Assembly (NCBI GenBank): GCA_020631735.1
Contig: CM036199.1
Span: 14,848,834-14,912,833 of the forward strand
DNA length: 64,000 bases
Reading direction: 5' to 3'
Source of the DNA: Saccharum officinarum
Lineage: Eukaryota > Streptophyta > Magnoliopsida > Poales > Poaceae
Below, in pieces: positions 1 through 11,308 of this stretch. Every line of letters starts with the position of its first letter. Position 1 is the stretch's first letter. The notes under the pieces were generated by a model. It was not told the origin of the DNA. It saw nothing but the letters and a program-made list of their open reading frames with translations, and did not search any database. The translations under genes and the position numbers were made by a program.

Positions 1-2
1 GC

Positions 3-14
3 TGGCATCAGAGC
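3..14 (+). other. Primer-binding site, initiator tRNA-Met type
   Basis: TGGCATCAGAGC differs by one base from TGGTATCAGAGC, the common plant LTR-retrotransposon PBS. The exact form is present in the second element at 60470-60481. It fixes the end of the missing 5' LTR to about position 1. Confidence 0.8.
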
Positions 15-789
15 ATGTTTAGCGTAATTACTGTTCATAAGTGTATTTAAAACAAAATCTATTTAAAAAGTGTGATTTAAAACTAAATGTGTGCCAGTGG
101 TCATATCCTGTATGCCCAGTTAAGGACTCTAGGTGGCTACTTAAGTACTAACTTGGCGGTTCTTGCACCATATTTCTCTTTCGTTGCTCATACGGCGTGC
201 TATTGTATGAGTGCCACTTAATTGAGTGGTAATGTATGGATCAGTTACTCTACGCTTTGGTAAGTGTGAGCTGTGAGAGCATGATCGGATACACCGCCGA
301 TCTAGGGAGAGTGTTTTATATGATACTAGAATAATTACATGTTGTACACATGTTTTTTATGAAAGTATCGCATCGTGTGGGTGTTCTGTCCGTTTGAGGC
401 GATGCCGTCAATAAGACGATGTGTGTGGGTAGTTACTACCGTTGTACACGCATCTAGGGATTCGTGTAGAGCACGTAGGTAGATTTACTACTTTTATGCA
501 TTTATGGGAATGGGTTGAAATGAATTTTCTGCAGCTACATAACAGCGATCTATCGTGTAGATCGAATTAGTTACGTATATGAGAGATCGTTTGTATGCCA
601 CCGAATTCATCGTATAGATGTCCTTATTTCTAAGTTTGTGAGAACGTAAGACTCGCGCATGCATCATACTGCCTGAGCATTTCATTCATAACCTGCATTC
701 CTCCCTTATAAAAGGATTATCCCAGTTTGATAAAAGTGACATCAACTTAAATATGTTTTCACCGGGTAATTTTAAAACTTGTGCTACAG
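15..789 (+). other. Retrotransposon leader, no gene seen
   Basis: AT-rich 5' untranslated leader between the PBS and the first ORF. Short reading frames here are without coding character. Confidence 0.5.
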
Positions 790-1760
790 ATGGCCCGCAC
801 GAAAGAAGACTGCCCGTAAGTCCACTGGTGGAAGAGCGCCACGTCACCAGATGGCCCCGCGGAGCGCCGCAACACGGACACTTTTCTAAGTGAGTTTGGC
901 ATGCCCACCTTGCTTTGGAGAGTGCTCCATGATGTGGGTACCCAGGGGTCAGAGCCGGTGTACTCTTGGAATGAGAGCCAGCTAGCTGAGGATGGACTTG
1001 CAATAGTGGGAGATCACCGTCCCTGCCCTTGGTGATGCGCCAGAATGGGATGGTTGGCATGTGGAGTTTGAAGGACGCACTCCAGTTGAGTGCAGAGGGT
1101 GCAGCCTTTCGCGTCATCCGAGACATCATGAGCAGGTTCCCCAATGAGTTGGCAGCAGCTTTGGCCGGTACTTTCCCGAGAGATGACCCTCGCGATGCCA
1201 TTTGGGTACAGCCACAGGGAAGTGCCCTGGTTAGAGGCCCCAGTGAAGGACGGGCTAGCGATAACCACACCATGAGTGCCATGTATGCAGCTATCAGAGC
1301 ATACCAAGATCTGGAGAATACCTATTAGACCTTGACTGGCCTACGTGGTGATGATCGGCTTGAAGCAAGGAAGCAGAAGAAGAAGCAAGCACGTGCTATA
1401 GCTAGCTTGCAGGAGCAGTTGGCCGACATGAGCTTGCAGCGAGATCGGGCTCTCGAGAGAGGTGAGAGTGCTATGCAGCAGGTGCAGACGTTGACTCAGG
1501 CCAACAGAAATGCAGATCGCATGATGGGACAGCTAGTGCAGGACAGGAATGAAGCCTGGAACGAGAGGGACCTTCTGAGGCAGAGGGTCAAGGAGCTAGA
1601 AGAGTATAACGCCAACTTGCATGAAGAGTTCCATGCCCTCTACAACGGGATGGGCCCGTATGCTCCTCCGGACGCTGCTCAGATGGACGTCGACGATGAC
1701 GCCGCTACTGATGGTAGCAATGGTGACGCCTCCGACCTTGACGACGGCCCCGAGGAGTAG
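790..1760 (+). pseudogene. Extra 5' ORF of the chromovirus: H3-tail-like N-terminus, coiled coil, acidic tail (broken)
   Basis: An ATG at 790 opens with MARTK. After one extra A in the run at 802-804 the frame continues KTARKSTGG and APRH-Q, giving 17 of 21 residues identical to the histone H3 tail as I align it. That frame ends at a stop at 887-889. The next pieces lie in other frames: 901-1035, then 1029-1328 (a globular-looking segment ending in a TAG at 1326-1328). In the same frame, 1332-1760 is a heptad-rich segment with many K, E, Q and L, ending in a strongly acidic tail. It lies upstream of gag in the same orientation. Function is unknown. The H3 resemblance suggests, but does not show, binding to chromatin readers or modifiers. 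At least two frameshifts and one stop make this copy dead. Confidence 0.65.
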
Positions 1761-2116
1761 GCTAGTTGCCTTGCGTTAGTGATAGGCTTTATCGCGATGG
1801 CCTTCTTTTGGTTCCCATGTATCGTGTTGTATCTTGTTCGATCTTGAGACTGGCGATCTTTTGGTCTTGTTGTGTATGTGATGCTTGAACACATAAAAGT
1901 CCAGTGTATGTATGCTGGCAACATGGTTGTATGGAATGCGATGTTGCATTCGAAGTAATTTGATTAGTGATGTTGTTTTAATTGGAATCGTGATTATTGT
2001 GCCTCTGTTTTATTGCATGACTTGTTCTCTCCAATAAATTCAGTATGCCATGATTTTCATTCGGATACAATTACTACCACTTCGCTCAATTATTACTTGT
2101 TACTGAAATTATGCAG
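1761..2116 (+). other. Spacer between extra ORF and gag
   Basis: AT-rich and without a recognisable gene. A frame open from 2013 runs into gag, but it is the wrong frame for the gag N-terminus, so the ATG at 2013 is not the gag start. Confidence 0.5.
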
Positions 2117-5100
2117 ATGGCAAACACTCGCCGTGCCACGTATGAGGCCGCTGAAACTGGTGGCAACGGTGCAGGGCTGGGGGGTGGCGCAAGCAACGTC
2201 AATCACCAGGAGCCACAGCCAGAGCCACATTTGCCCCCCTCCTCCACCGCTCACTGCAGAAGTGTTCTTCACACAGTTTCTTGGAAGCCAGCGCAACGCC
2301 GAGCAGTCACAAAGGAATATGGAAGATTTTCTGCGTACCATTGCTGAAAATATTCAGAGAGGAAATAATCAAGGTGGTGGCCATGGAGTGAACCAGTACA
2401 GCAATTTCAAGGATTTCATGGATACTAGACCACCTATTTTTAAGGAAGCAGCCGAGCCACTTGACGCTGAAGAATGGATCAACACTATGGAAGATAAGTT
2501 TCGTGTGCTGAGACTGACAGAAGTTCTGAAGACAGAATATGCTGCACATCAGATACAGGGACCGGCAGAAATGTGGTGGAAGCATCACCGCACCACCTTT
2601 CCTCCCAATGCCCAGATTACTTGGAGAGAATTCACTGAAGCGTTTAGGGGAGTTTATATTCCCCCAGGGTTGGTTGAGATGAAGCTTGGAGAGTTCTTAG
2701 CCTTGAATCAGGGTACCAAGACTGTGACACAGTATTTGCATGCCTTTAACAACTTGTGCCGTTATGCTCCCGACATGGTTGACACAGATGCAAAGAGGAT
2801 TGCTAGTTTCAAGAGAGGGTTAAGTCCGAAGATGATGAAGCATGTGGGTACCAATACCCGCGTCAGGTTCAATGACTTTGTCAGTGATTGTTTGAAACAA
2901 GAAAAGAACAACAACGCCTACACTGCATCCAAGAATCGCAAGAGGGTGTTTGAGTCAGGACCATCACAGTCCAGAGTTGTCACTGCCAATCGTCTTTCTT
3001 ATCGTCCATCCGCACCTGGTGCACGGTTCAGGCCTCCACAGCATAAAACTCAGAACTACAAGGGACCACAGAAGCCGTACAAGATGGCCGTGCCGCCAGC
3101 AAAGATCACCACAGCTGCAGAACAAAGCAACTCTAAGGGAGCAATAGGATCTACTGGTACAGTGAAGGGGCCCTGCTACAATTGTGGTCAGCCAGGCCAC
3201 TTTTCAAAGTTCTGCCCTTATCCGCCTAGAAAGAAGCAACAGACTTACACTGCCTGTGTACACCATACCACTGTTGATGAGATTCCTGAAAGAGAACCTG
3301 TAACTACCGGTAAGTTTCTTGTTAACCGTCACCCTGTAGTTGTTCTATTTGATTCTGGATCCTCGCATTCTTTTATGAGTCAAGCATTTGTACGGAAGCA
3401 TGAACAACTATGCACAGAATTGAGTTATGGTTATCACATAAGTTCAGCAGGGGCTGATGTGCTAACCAATAAGATGGTTAGAGGGGCAACCCTTGAGTTA
3501 GAGAGTCGGAAGTTTCGAGTAAACCTGATAGTTATGCCGGGACTAGTTTTGGATGTAATAATAGGAATGAACTGGATGAAAGACTGGGGAGCAGTCATAG
3601 ATACAAGCAGTCGATTGCTTACCCTTAAGGATCCACAGGCAGAGGGTACTTTTCAGGTACCATTGCCCAAAAGAACAGACCTTGTGAGTGTGACCTGTGC
3701 CATGGAAGTTGTTCCTATCCGCCAGATCCCGGTAGTGTGTGAGTTCCCGGATGTGTTTCTAGACGAGTTACCTGGCCTTCCTCCAGATAGAGATGTTGAG
3801 TTTGGAATCGAGTTGATACCCGGAACAGCTCCTATTTCGAGGAGACCTTATCGGATGCCTCCAGATGAGTTAGCTGACTTGAAGAAGCAACTGGAAGAAT
3901 TGCTAAAGAAGGGGTTTATCCGCCCAAGTAAGTCTGAATGGGGATGTCCTGCCCTGTTCGTAAAGAAAAAGAAAGAGGGTACTCTCAGGATGTGTGTGGA
4001 TTATCGACCTCTTAATGCTGTAACTATCAAGAATAAATATCATTTGCCTCATATCGATGTTTTGTTTGATCAGTTGGCTAAAGCTAGAGTGTTCTCCAAG
4101 ATCGACCTAAGATCAGGGTATCATCAGATAAAGATTAGGCCACAAGATGTCCCGAAAACCGCCTTTTCTACCAGATACGGGTTGTACGAGTATCTTGTTA
4201 TGTCCTTTGGCTTAACAAATGCTCCTGCATACTTTATGTATCTGATAAATACGGTTTTCATGCAAGAGTTGGACAAGTTTGTAGTTGTCTTCATTGATGA
4301 CATTCTGGTATACTCTGAGAATGAGAAAGATCATGAAGAACATCTGAGAATTGTCTTGACCAGATTAAGAGATCATAAGTTGTATGCTAAGTTCAGCAAA
4401 TGTGAATTTTGGTTGAAGAAAGTTCCTTTCCTTGGTCATATTTTATCTGAGAATGGAGTTTCGGTAGATCCGAGCAAAGTGCAAGAGGTTATAGATTGAA
4501 AAACTCCAACCATAGTGCCAGAAGTCAGGAGTTTTCTAGGGTTAGCTGGTTACTATCGTCGCTTTATCCCAGACTTCTCGAAGATTGCTAAGCCAATGAC
4601 AAGTCTGTTATAGAAAGATCATAAGTTCGTGTGGACAGAGGAGTGTGAGACAGCTTTCCACACCTTGCGGAAACTGTTGACCACTACTCCAGTTCTTACA
4701 CAGCCAGACATCGAGAAACCTTTTGATGTGTTCTGTGACGCCTCAAAAACAGGATTAGGCTGTGTTCTAATGCAAGAAGGAAGAGTCATTGCTTATGCCT
4801 CCCGTCAGTTGAGAAAACATGAAATCAATTATCCGACACATGATCTTGAGCTTGCCGCCGTGGTGCATGCCTTAAAGATTTGGAGACACTATTTACTTGG
4901 TAATGTGTGCAATATTTTCACCGATCACAAGAGTCTCAAGTACATTTTCACCCAACCGGAATTGAACATGAGACAGCGAAGATGGTTAGAACTAATTAAA
5001 GATTACAACTTGAATGTACAGTATCACCCTGGGAAAGCCAATGTGGTAGCCGATGCTTTGAGTAGAAAGTCGCATTGTCTGAATATGCAACCCTTACTCG

Positions 5101-6638
5101 AAGATGGTTTTAATCTCATGCACCCTGTCATGTTACACAGTATTCAGATCAGTTGTACCTTGGAGAGTAAGATAATAGAAGGTCAGAGAGCAGACAAAGG
5201 GATATTCCACATCAAAAGGAAAATTAAAGAAGAACCTTCAAAACACTTCAGAGTGGACGAGCAGAACGTGTTGTGGTTCGACAACCGTCTTGTTGTTCCA
5301 AAGGATAGAGAGCTTAAGAATAAAATTATGGATGAAGCTCATCACTCTAAGTTATCCATTCATCCTGGCAGTAGTAAAATGTATCAAGAACTAAGACCTC
5401 GTGTTTGGTGGACAAAGATGAAGAAGGAAATTGCAGCTTATGTAGCCAGATGTGACACATGTTGTCGAGTGAAAGCTATTCATATGAAACCTGCCGGATT
5501 GTTGCAACCTTTGTCAGTACCTAGTTGGAAGTGGGATGATATAAGTATGGATTTCATCACAGGTTTGCCCACTACTCAGAAAGGCCATGATTCGATTTGG
5601 GTAATCGTGGATCGTCTTACCAAGACCGCTCACTTTTTGCCTGTCAAGACAGCTTATAGACCACCTCAATATGCCAAGAAGTATATTGCAGAGATTGTGA
5701 GATTGCATGGCATACCGAAGACTATAGTGTCTGACAGAGGATCACAGTTCACTGCTCACTTTTGGGAGCATTTGCACAAAGGTTTGGGGACTAGTCTGAT
5801 TTGTAGCACTGCCTATCATCCTCAAACAGATGGTCAGACTGAAAGAGTTAATGCTGTTTTAGAAGATATGTTAAGAGCTCGTGTGTTGTCTTCCAGAGGT
5901 TCATGGGAGTCATGGTTACCGTTAGCAGAGTTCGCGTATAATAATAGCTATCAAGAAAGTATCAAGATGGCACCTTTTGAGGCTCTGTATGGCTGAAAGT
6001 GTAGAACACCTTTAAACTGGATTGAGCCAGGAGAAAGGAGGTATTATGGTATTGACTTCGTGGAGAAAGCCGAAAAGAAAGTTCATATCATCCAGCAGAA
6101 TATGAGAGCAGCGCAGTCACGTCAGAAAAGTTATGCAGATAAGAGAAGGAGACCGCTTGTGTTTGAAGTTGGTGACTATGTTTATCTAAAAGTCACGCCG
6201 ATGAAAAAGAAACGGTTTGGTATACGCAGAAAGCTGGCCGCCAGATTTGTTGGACCTTACAAAATATTGGAAAGGAAGGGTCCAGTGGCTTACAAATTGG
6301 AATTACCAGAGTCAATGGGTGCTATATTCCTAGTTTTTCACATATCACATCTCAAGAAATGTTTGCGCGTTCCAGAGGAAATAATTGAACCCCGAAGCAT
6401 AAAACTTAAGTCAGATCTGGTGTATCGTGAGCAGCCAATTCGAGTTTTGGATTCCAAAGAAAGGGCTACTCGAAACAGTGTGGTGAAAACATATAAGATA
6501 CAATGGAGTCATCATGATGAGGGAGATGCATCGTGGAAAACAGGTGAATACTTACAAAAAGCATACGAAGATTTTTATAATAAATGGTTCGTAACCCAAA
6601 TCTCGGGACGAGATTTTTATAAGGGGGGAGGGCTGTAA
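2117..6638 (+). pseudogene. Gag-Pol polyprotein with chromodomain, one frameshift and three stops
   Basis: The natural start is the ATG at 2117 (MANTRR). The frame shifts by +1 in the C run at 2234-2239, then runs through to 6638. Domains: Gag; CCHC zinc knuckle ([14 protein letters not shown], ~3175-3216); aspartic protease with [10 protein letters not shown] (catalytic Asp codon at 3351); reverse transcriptase with FIDD at 4290-4301; RNase H (~4715-5065); integrase with HHCC zinc finger (~5340-5465) and D,D-E core (~5540-5900); chromodomain (~6420-6565). In-frame stops lie at 4497-4499 (TGA), 4611-4613 (TAG) and 5994-5996 (TGA). Each fits a C-to-T change on one strand (Trp, Gln and Arg codons). 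The final TAA at 6636-6638 lies inside the first bases of the LTR. Not functional as read. Confidence 0.92.
6621..6633 (+). other. Polypurine tract
   Basis: AAGGGGGGAGGGC directly abuts the TGTAACA start of the 3' LTR, the expected plus-strand priming site. Confidence 0.8.
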
Positions 6639-9600
6639 CACTCCGGTGTTACGCAATGCATTGCATGACAATCATATTGCATGGCATTTCATATCATCAT
6701 AATCATGTGTGATAATGTTATAATTTGAATAAAATAAAAGCTTGGAAATAATATATGTGATGAAATATATTAATATGATAATCACATTACACCAAAAATC
6801 TTGCAACTATAAATTTTACATCACTTGGAACCTTAGTTTAATTTTTGGAGCAACCAGATGACTCAAAATTTTATCAAAAACTTATTCAAAAATATTAATT
6901 CTAAATATTCAAAAATACTCCCTATTTTAGCTTTTATTCTGCCATTCAAAATCTATTAAGAATTTTCACTTGGCCCCTTAATCAAAGTTGTAGAGAATTT
7001 AATTCTAAGCAACTTTTATTTTTGGGTCAATTCCAGAAAAGGTCTTTTTCTTGTTCAAATTTGTGTTTGAAAACTGCATTTGAAATTGTTTGGAAATTAG
7101 AAATTTGAAAAATCCATTTCAAACCTTAGCAGGCCACCGCCTCGGTTTCGGCCCGCTGGCCGAAGCGGCCCGCGTCCACCCGGCCTCCCTCCTCCTCCCG
7201 CGCGCACGCCCGCAGCCGCCTCCGCCACGGCCCGGCCCAGCCGGGCCCCTCCCTCTTCTTCCCGCTCTCGCCCGCGCGCGCTGGCGCCCCGGCAGCAAAC
7301 GCTCGTCGCGTGGCGTTCGCATGCCGGCAACGCCACCGCGTGGCCACCGTAGACCCCGCGCCCGCGTCCAGCTTCAAAAACAACCGAGCGCTGGGTCTCC
7401 CTCCCATTTTCCGCCTCGCCTGCTCCCTCTCTTCCTCCCTCCGGTGACAGCCGCAGCGGAACGCCGCTTGTCACCGTGCTCCGCCACCGTCTCCGCCTTG
7501 TTCCTGCTGCGGTGGACCACCTCCGTCCAATTAGCCGTGCCCGAGGCTCCGCCCCATCCTCCCCTCCTCCGAACGAGCACCGCCATCCCCTCCTTGGCCA
7601 CGGTAGGGCTCAATTTCTGCTCGCCTCGCCGCGCCACCGCGGCGGTGCCGCCGCGCCGAGCTTCGCCACCGCCTCACTAGTCCTCTCTCTACCCTCCCGC
7701 GTCGCCTTCACGTGTTAGCCACTCTCTGGCGAACGTGTTGCGCGCGCTAGTCGGCCCCGGTTTGGCCGGAGCCGGCCGTTGGCCCGCGACCGTCGCCGCG
7801 GCGTCGAAGCCGTGAACGCCGGCGACCGCGCTCGGTTCCCCCCCTCGGTGGGCTGGGCTGCGCTATGGGCCGAGCCCCGAGCAGGCCGGCTCGGTTGTTT
7901 CCCCCGCGCGCGCAAGCCGGGCCGCGACGGCCATGGGCCGCTTGATTTCCCGGGCCGGCCCAGTGCCATTATAAAAATCCATTTCCATTTTCTTTTATTA
8001 TTCTTGTTGAAAATGCTTTGGAAAAAAATGTTTTAGTAGCATTTCAGCTCCAAAAATTGTGAAATAAATTTCTAGGGATTCATTGGAACCAGATCTACAA
8101 TCTAAAAATATTGCATGTCATTTTTGGAATACTTTTCTGTAGAGCTTTAATTAATTCTTAATATTGCTGATATCTTGTAAAATAGCTAGTAAATCCTATA
8201 TGTATTAGAAAAATATGATTTTTAAGTTTGTTGATCTTCATATATCATGTACTTACTAGGAAAAATATGTTTCATGCATGTGCTGTGGGAAAATGTTGAG
8301 GTGTAGTTCAAGTGCCTTTAATGGCTGATTTTTGTTATTTTTGCTAGAGAGCAAACTTTGTATAAAACATGCATGTGATAATTGTTGTACAGTCATAGTA
8401 TGCTATAAAGAACCTAGGAAAAATATTAATTCTGTTGTTTGACACTTTCCATAGTACAAAGTAATTTTATGCTCATTTTTATGCTATAGCTTGTCATTTT
8501 TGTATAGGATGATTTACTTATCCAAATGCCATGAAATTTTTATGGTAGTCTGTTTAGAGTAGTATTATGCTACTGTAATTTTCTTAGATTTTTAGGAGCA
8601 TCAGAAATATATGTTGCTATTCAAACCTACTATTATTACTTAGGGTTTAAGCAAGTGTTGCTTTAAGTGTGATTAAGAAATTAGTAAAGCTTTGGTGTAT
8701 CTTTGAAGCATTTCATAAGATAGGTTAACTTAACATAATAGTAGTAAAAGAGAATGCAGTAGATGACATGTGCTTGTAGTGTATAGTTTCTTGGATGATG
8801 TTGACTACCTTGCATTTCAACATATTCATTGCATTCATCTCCTTCGATGCACACTTGCATACTCACTTACGCACATTGCATCATACAGGATCGTAAATCG
8901 AGAACCCAGTCGTCTTACCCGAGGAGCCAGAGGAGCAGATCGAGGCGCAGCAGCAGGAGGTGACCGAAGCCGAAGAAGAGGTCGGTAAAGATCTCCCGGA
9001 GTGCCCCGATCACCGTCCGAGCTCCTTCGAGAGAGGCAAGCCCCGGAGCATTTCTCTCCCGATTTACAAATAATTTATTATTAACTTTACTTAATTTGAT
9101 GCATTACGTTTAGGAGTTGTTTGCAAATGTTGTCGCATTATACCTTGCTTACCTTTGTTATATTATATCCTTATTACCCTGGTATCCGCAGTCGAGTCAG
9201 TGCTTAGCTTGCTTAGACCGGTAGAAGTCGCATGATTTCCTGTCACCTGCGAGCTATAGGTGGTTACCTGGATCTGTTTGGATGACTATGAAGTCATGGT
9301 ATAACTAAGTGTGAAATGAATTTGAGACCGGGCGGAAACTTGCAAGGTTTCGGACTGTAGTGTTTTCCGTCTGTGTCGATTAAGGACCGTCCGTTGTTGT
9401 CCCTCGGGTCAAGTTGAACGCATGCCTCACATTTAGCTGGCCGGATAAAGTACCTTCCGACCGCGAAACTGGGAGATTATTCGGGCCGAGTGGATTGCCC
9501 GCAACGCACTGTACCGGAGCAGTAGTGGCAGGATACGGGGACGCGATGATAAGGCCAAAGAGCAGTCGGGCGGCCCCCGGGTACAAGTGGTTCCTGGCAA

Positions 9601-10516
9601 GCTCGCGACTTTACCTGAATGGTTGACTCGGTGACCAACACCTCACTTTAGCGGGTGAGTGAGGTTTGTGTGAGGAATAACTTACCAGCTGGTTAATAAT
9701 CGATTCGGATCGCCATCGTTCACTGGATAGTGAACACTTGACTTGAGCTACTTCATCGTAGTAATATTGATGGAACACTTGGACAGTTATATGAATTATG
9801 ACATAATGGAAGTTGTTAATGATCATTGGTTATTATTGCCTGTTTAATTTCATGTTACTTTAGTACAGGTGCAAATGTAGTTGACAGGTTAATAAAGATT
9901 TAACTTGATGCATAGCTGTTTCAAAGGTTTTCATAAATGCTAAAAATGCCTTTTTGCAAATGAGTCAGCTACCCCACCAGAAAGCCTATCATGATTTCTT
10001 GGTGTCTTTTATTTCTGGTTTATGACGGGTAAGTCTAGCTGAGTACCTTCTCGTACTCAGGGCTTTATTCCCACTTGTTGCAGATGGACAGATGTACTAT
10101 GGTTATTGTATCAACTGTCTCTACCCTGCGATGGGCGAAGCTTAGGACCATGGACAATGGTCATTCACTACTTCTCACCTGATGCTTTTGCTGGAAATGA
10201 TCACAAGCTGGCACTTTATCTCAAAACAATGTGTGTGTGTGTGTGTGCGTGTTTTAAACTAATGCTTCCGCTACTTTTATTCGAACCTGATTTGTAATAA
10301 CTATGTTTAAACTCCGATGTATTTTGTGCCACGAACTTCTATGTAACTTATGACGGTAACCGTTAAACTTAGTACGATCTTGGCTGTCATGTGAAATGGT
10401 TTGAAATCCGTTGAGATTTCACGGACTACCGGGTTATACGGGCTTAAGTTTGTTAAATTGTCCTTCCGTTGGATGATTTCCTACTTAATCTCGTATAATT
10501 GGGCGGTTCTGTTACA
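6634..10516 (+). repeat. 3' LTR of the chromovirus (3883 bp)
   Basis: It starts TGTAACA right after the polypurine tract and ends TGTTACA at 10516, so the termini are perfect inverted repeats. Composition is uneven: AT-rich ends, a very GC- and CpG-rich block at about 7130-7960, then AT-rich again. A short open, acidic, Gln/Glu-rich stretch lies at 8897-9073 without its own ATG, and a (GT)n tract lies near 10231. The long open frames in the GC-rich block occur on both strands and look compositional, so I do not call genes there. Confidence 0.85.
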
Positions 10517-11137
10517 GATGACCGCGACTACTACGGCATAGTCGAAGAAATATACGAGCTCAACTTTGAGCTTCACGGAGGTCATAAGCCAGTAATATTT
10601 AAATGTCATTGGTTCGATCCCAATGTCATGAGAAGAGCCCCTGAGATTGGACAAGTTGAAATTCGACAAGATTCCCTCTATCAAGGAGACGATGTCTATA
10701 TTGTGGCTCAACAGGCCACGCAAGTTTATTATCTTCTATGGGCGTGCCAAAAAGATCCCACTCTCGAGGGTTGGTACCTTGCGCAGTTGGTATCACCGCA
10801 TGGCAAAGTGCCTGTCCCAAACGATGAGGATTACAACTTTGACCCAAACACATATACAGGGGAGTTCTATCAACCCGAGGGGCTAGATGGCACGTTTGAC
10901 ATAGACATGTTTTCGCTAATGGGCATGGAAGTAGACAATGACATTGATGAGGACGATGGAGATGAGGACGATGGAGAAGAGGTGCAAAATGCCAAAGACT
11001 TAGCAATGCTTGAGCGATTACGGTTTGGCGTTGCCATTGATGACAACGATGGAGATGAGGCGGAAATGTTAGACAATATTGATAGTGATGACGACACTTA
11101 TGATCCGGCCGCTGCCAATCCTAAAGATTATTTCTAA
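10517..11137 (+). pseudogene. CACTA (En/Spm) TNP2-like transposase, C-terminal part with DUF4216-like domain
   Basis: The frame opens exactly at the LTR boundary with DDRDYYGIVEEIYEL and continues with an LFKC-like segment (VIFKCHWFDP) and a D-x-YIVAQQATQVYYL segment. This is the pattern of DUF4216 at the C-terminus of CACTA transposases. The end is highly acidic (runs of Asp and Glu) and stops with TAA at 11135-11137. About 206 residues remain; the N-terminal transposase is left of the retrotransposon, outside the window. The gypsy insertion between codons explains the missing start. This strand and order give the orientation of the older CACTA host element. Confidence 0.8.
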
Positions 11138-11254
11138 TTCATGTAATACTATATTATTATTATTTTCTAGTTATGTTTCGTTCATTTTGCATCTCTATAT
11201 TTTTCTATATTGTGCTAACCGGTTTACTCTTTGTATTTGCAGGCACTCGACAAA

Positions 11255-11308
11255 ATGCCGGGCGGAAGGCGGAACCGGACCTACAACTCGCTCTACATGA
11301 GGATGACT
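11255..11308 (+). pseudogene. Start of a second CACTA-type ORF, quickly terminated
   Basis: A pyrimidine-rich stretch and TTTGCAG at ~11236-11242 resemble a 3' splice site. They are followed by an ATG at 11255 opening MPGGRRNRTYNSLY and a TAG stop 18 codons in. A Gly/Glu-rich frame continues after it to about 11412. It lies directly behind the transposase remnant, the usual place of the second CACTA gene, but identity rests on position and a short basic start only. Confidence 0.35.

Larger units (their letters stand above)
1..10516 (+). mobile_element. Ty3/gypsy chromovirus (Tekay-like), 5' LTR outside the window
   Basis: The window opens at the primer-binding site, so the 5' LTR lies just to the left. 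In order: PBS, leader, an extra ORF with a histone-H3-like start, gag, protease, reverse transcriptase, RNase H, integrase, chromodomain, polypurine tract, 3' LTR. The protease-RT-RH-IN order with a C-terminal chromodomain identifies a chromovirus; the very long LTR and extra 5' ORF point to the Tekay/Del group. The coding part is broken, so this copy is not autonomous. It interrupts a CACTA transposase frame that resumes at 10517. The five bases after the LTR are GATGA; the matching target duplication would lie left of the missing 5' LTR. Confidence 0.9.

Noticed and set aside
790..889. A host histone H3 gene
   Set aside because: Similarity stops after the tail, the fold domain is absent, and it sits inside the retrotransposon upstream of gag.
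7090..8036. Long open frames on both strands in the GC-rich LTR block
   Set aside because: Pro/Arg/Ala-rich frames occur in several frames and both strands at once, the effect of high GC, with no domain.
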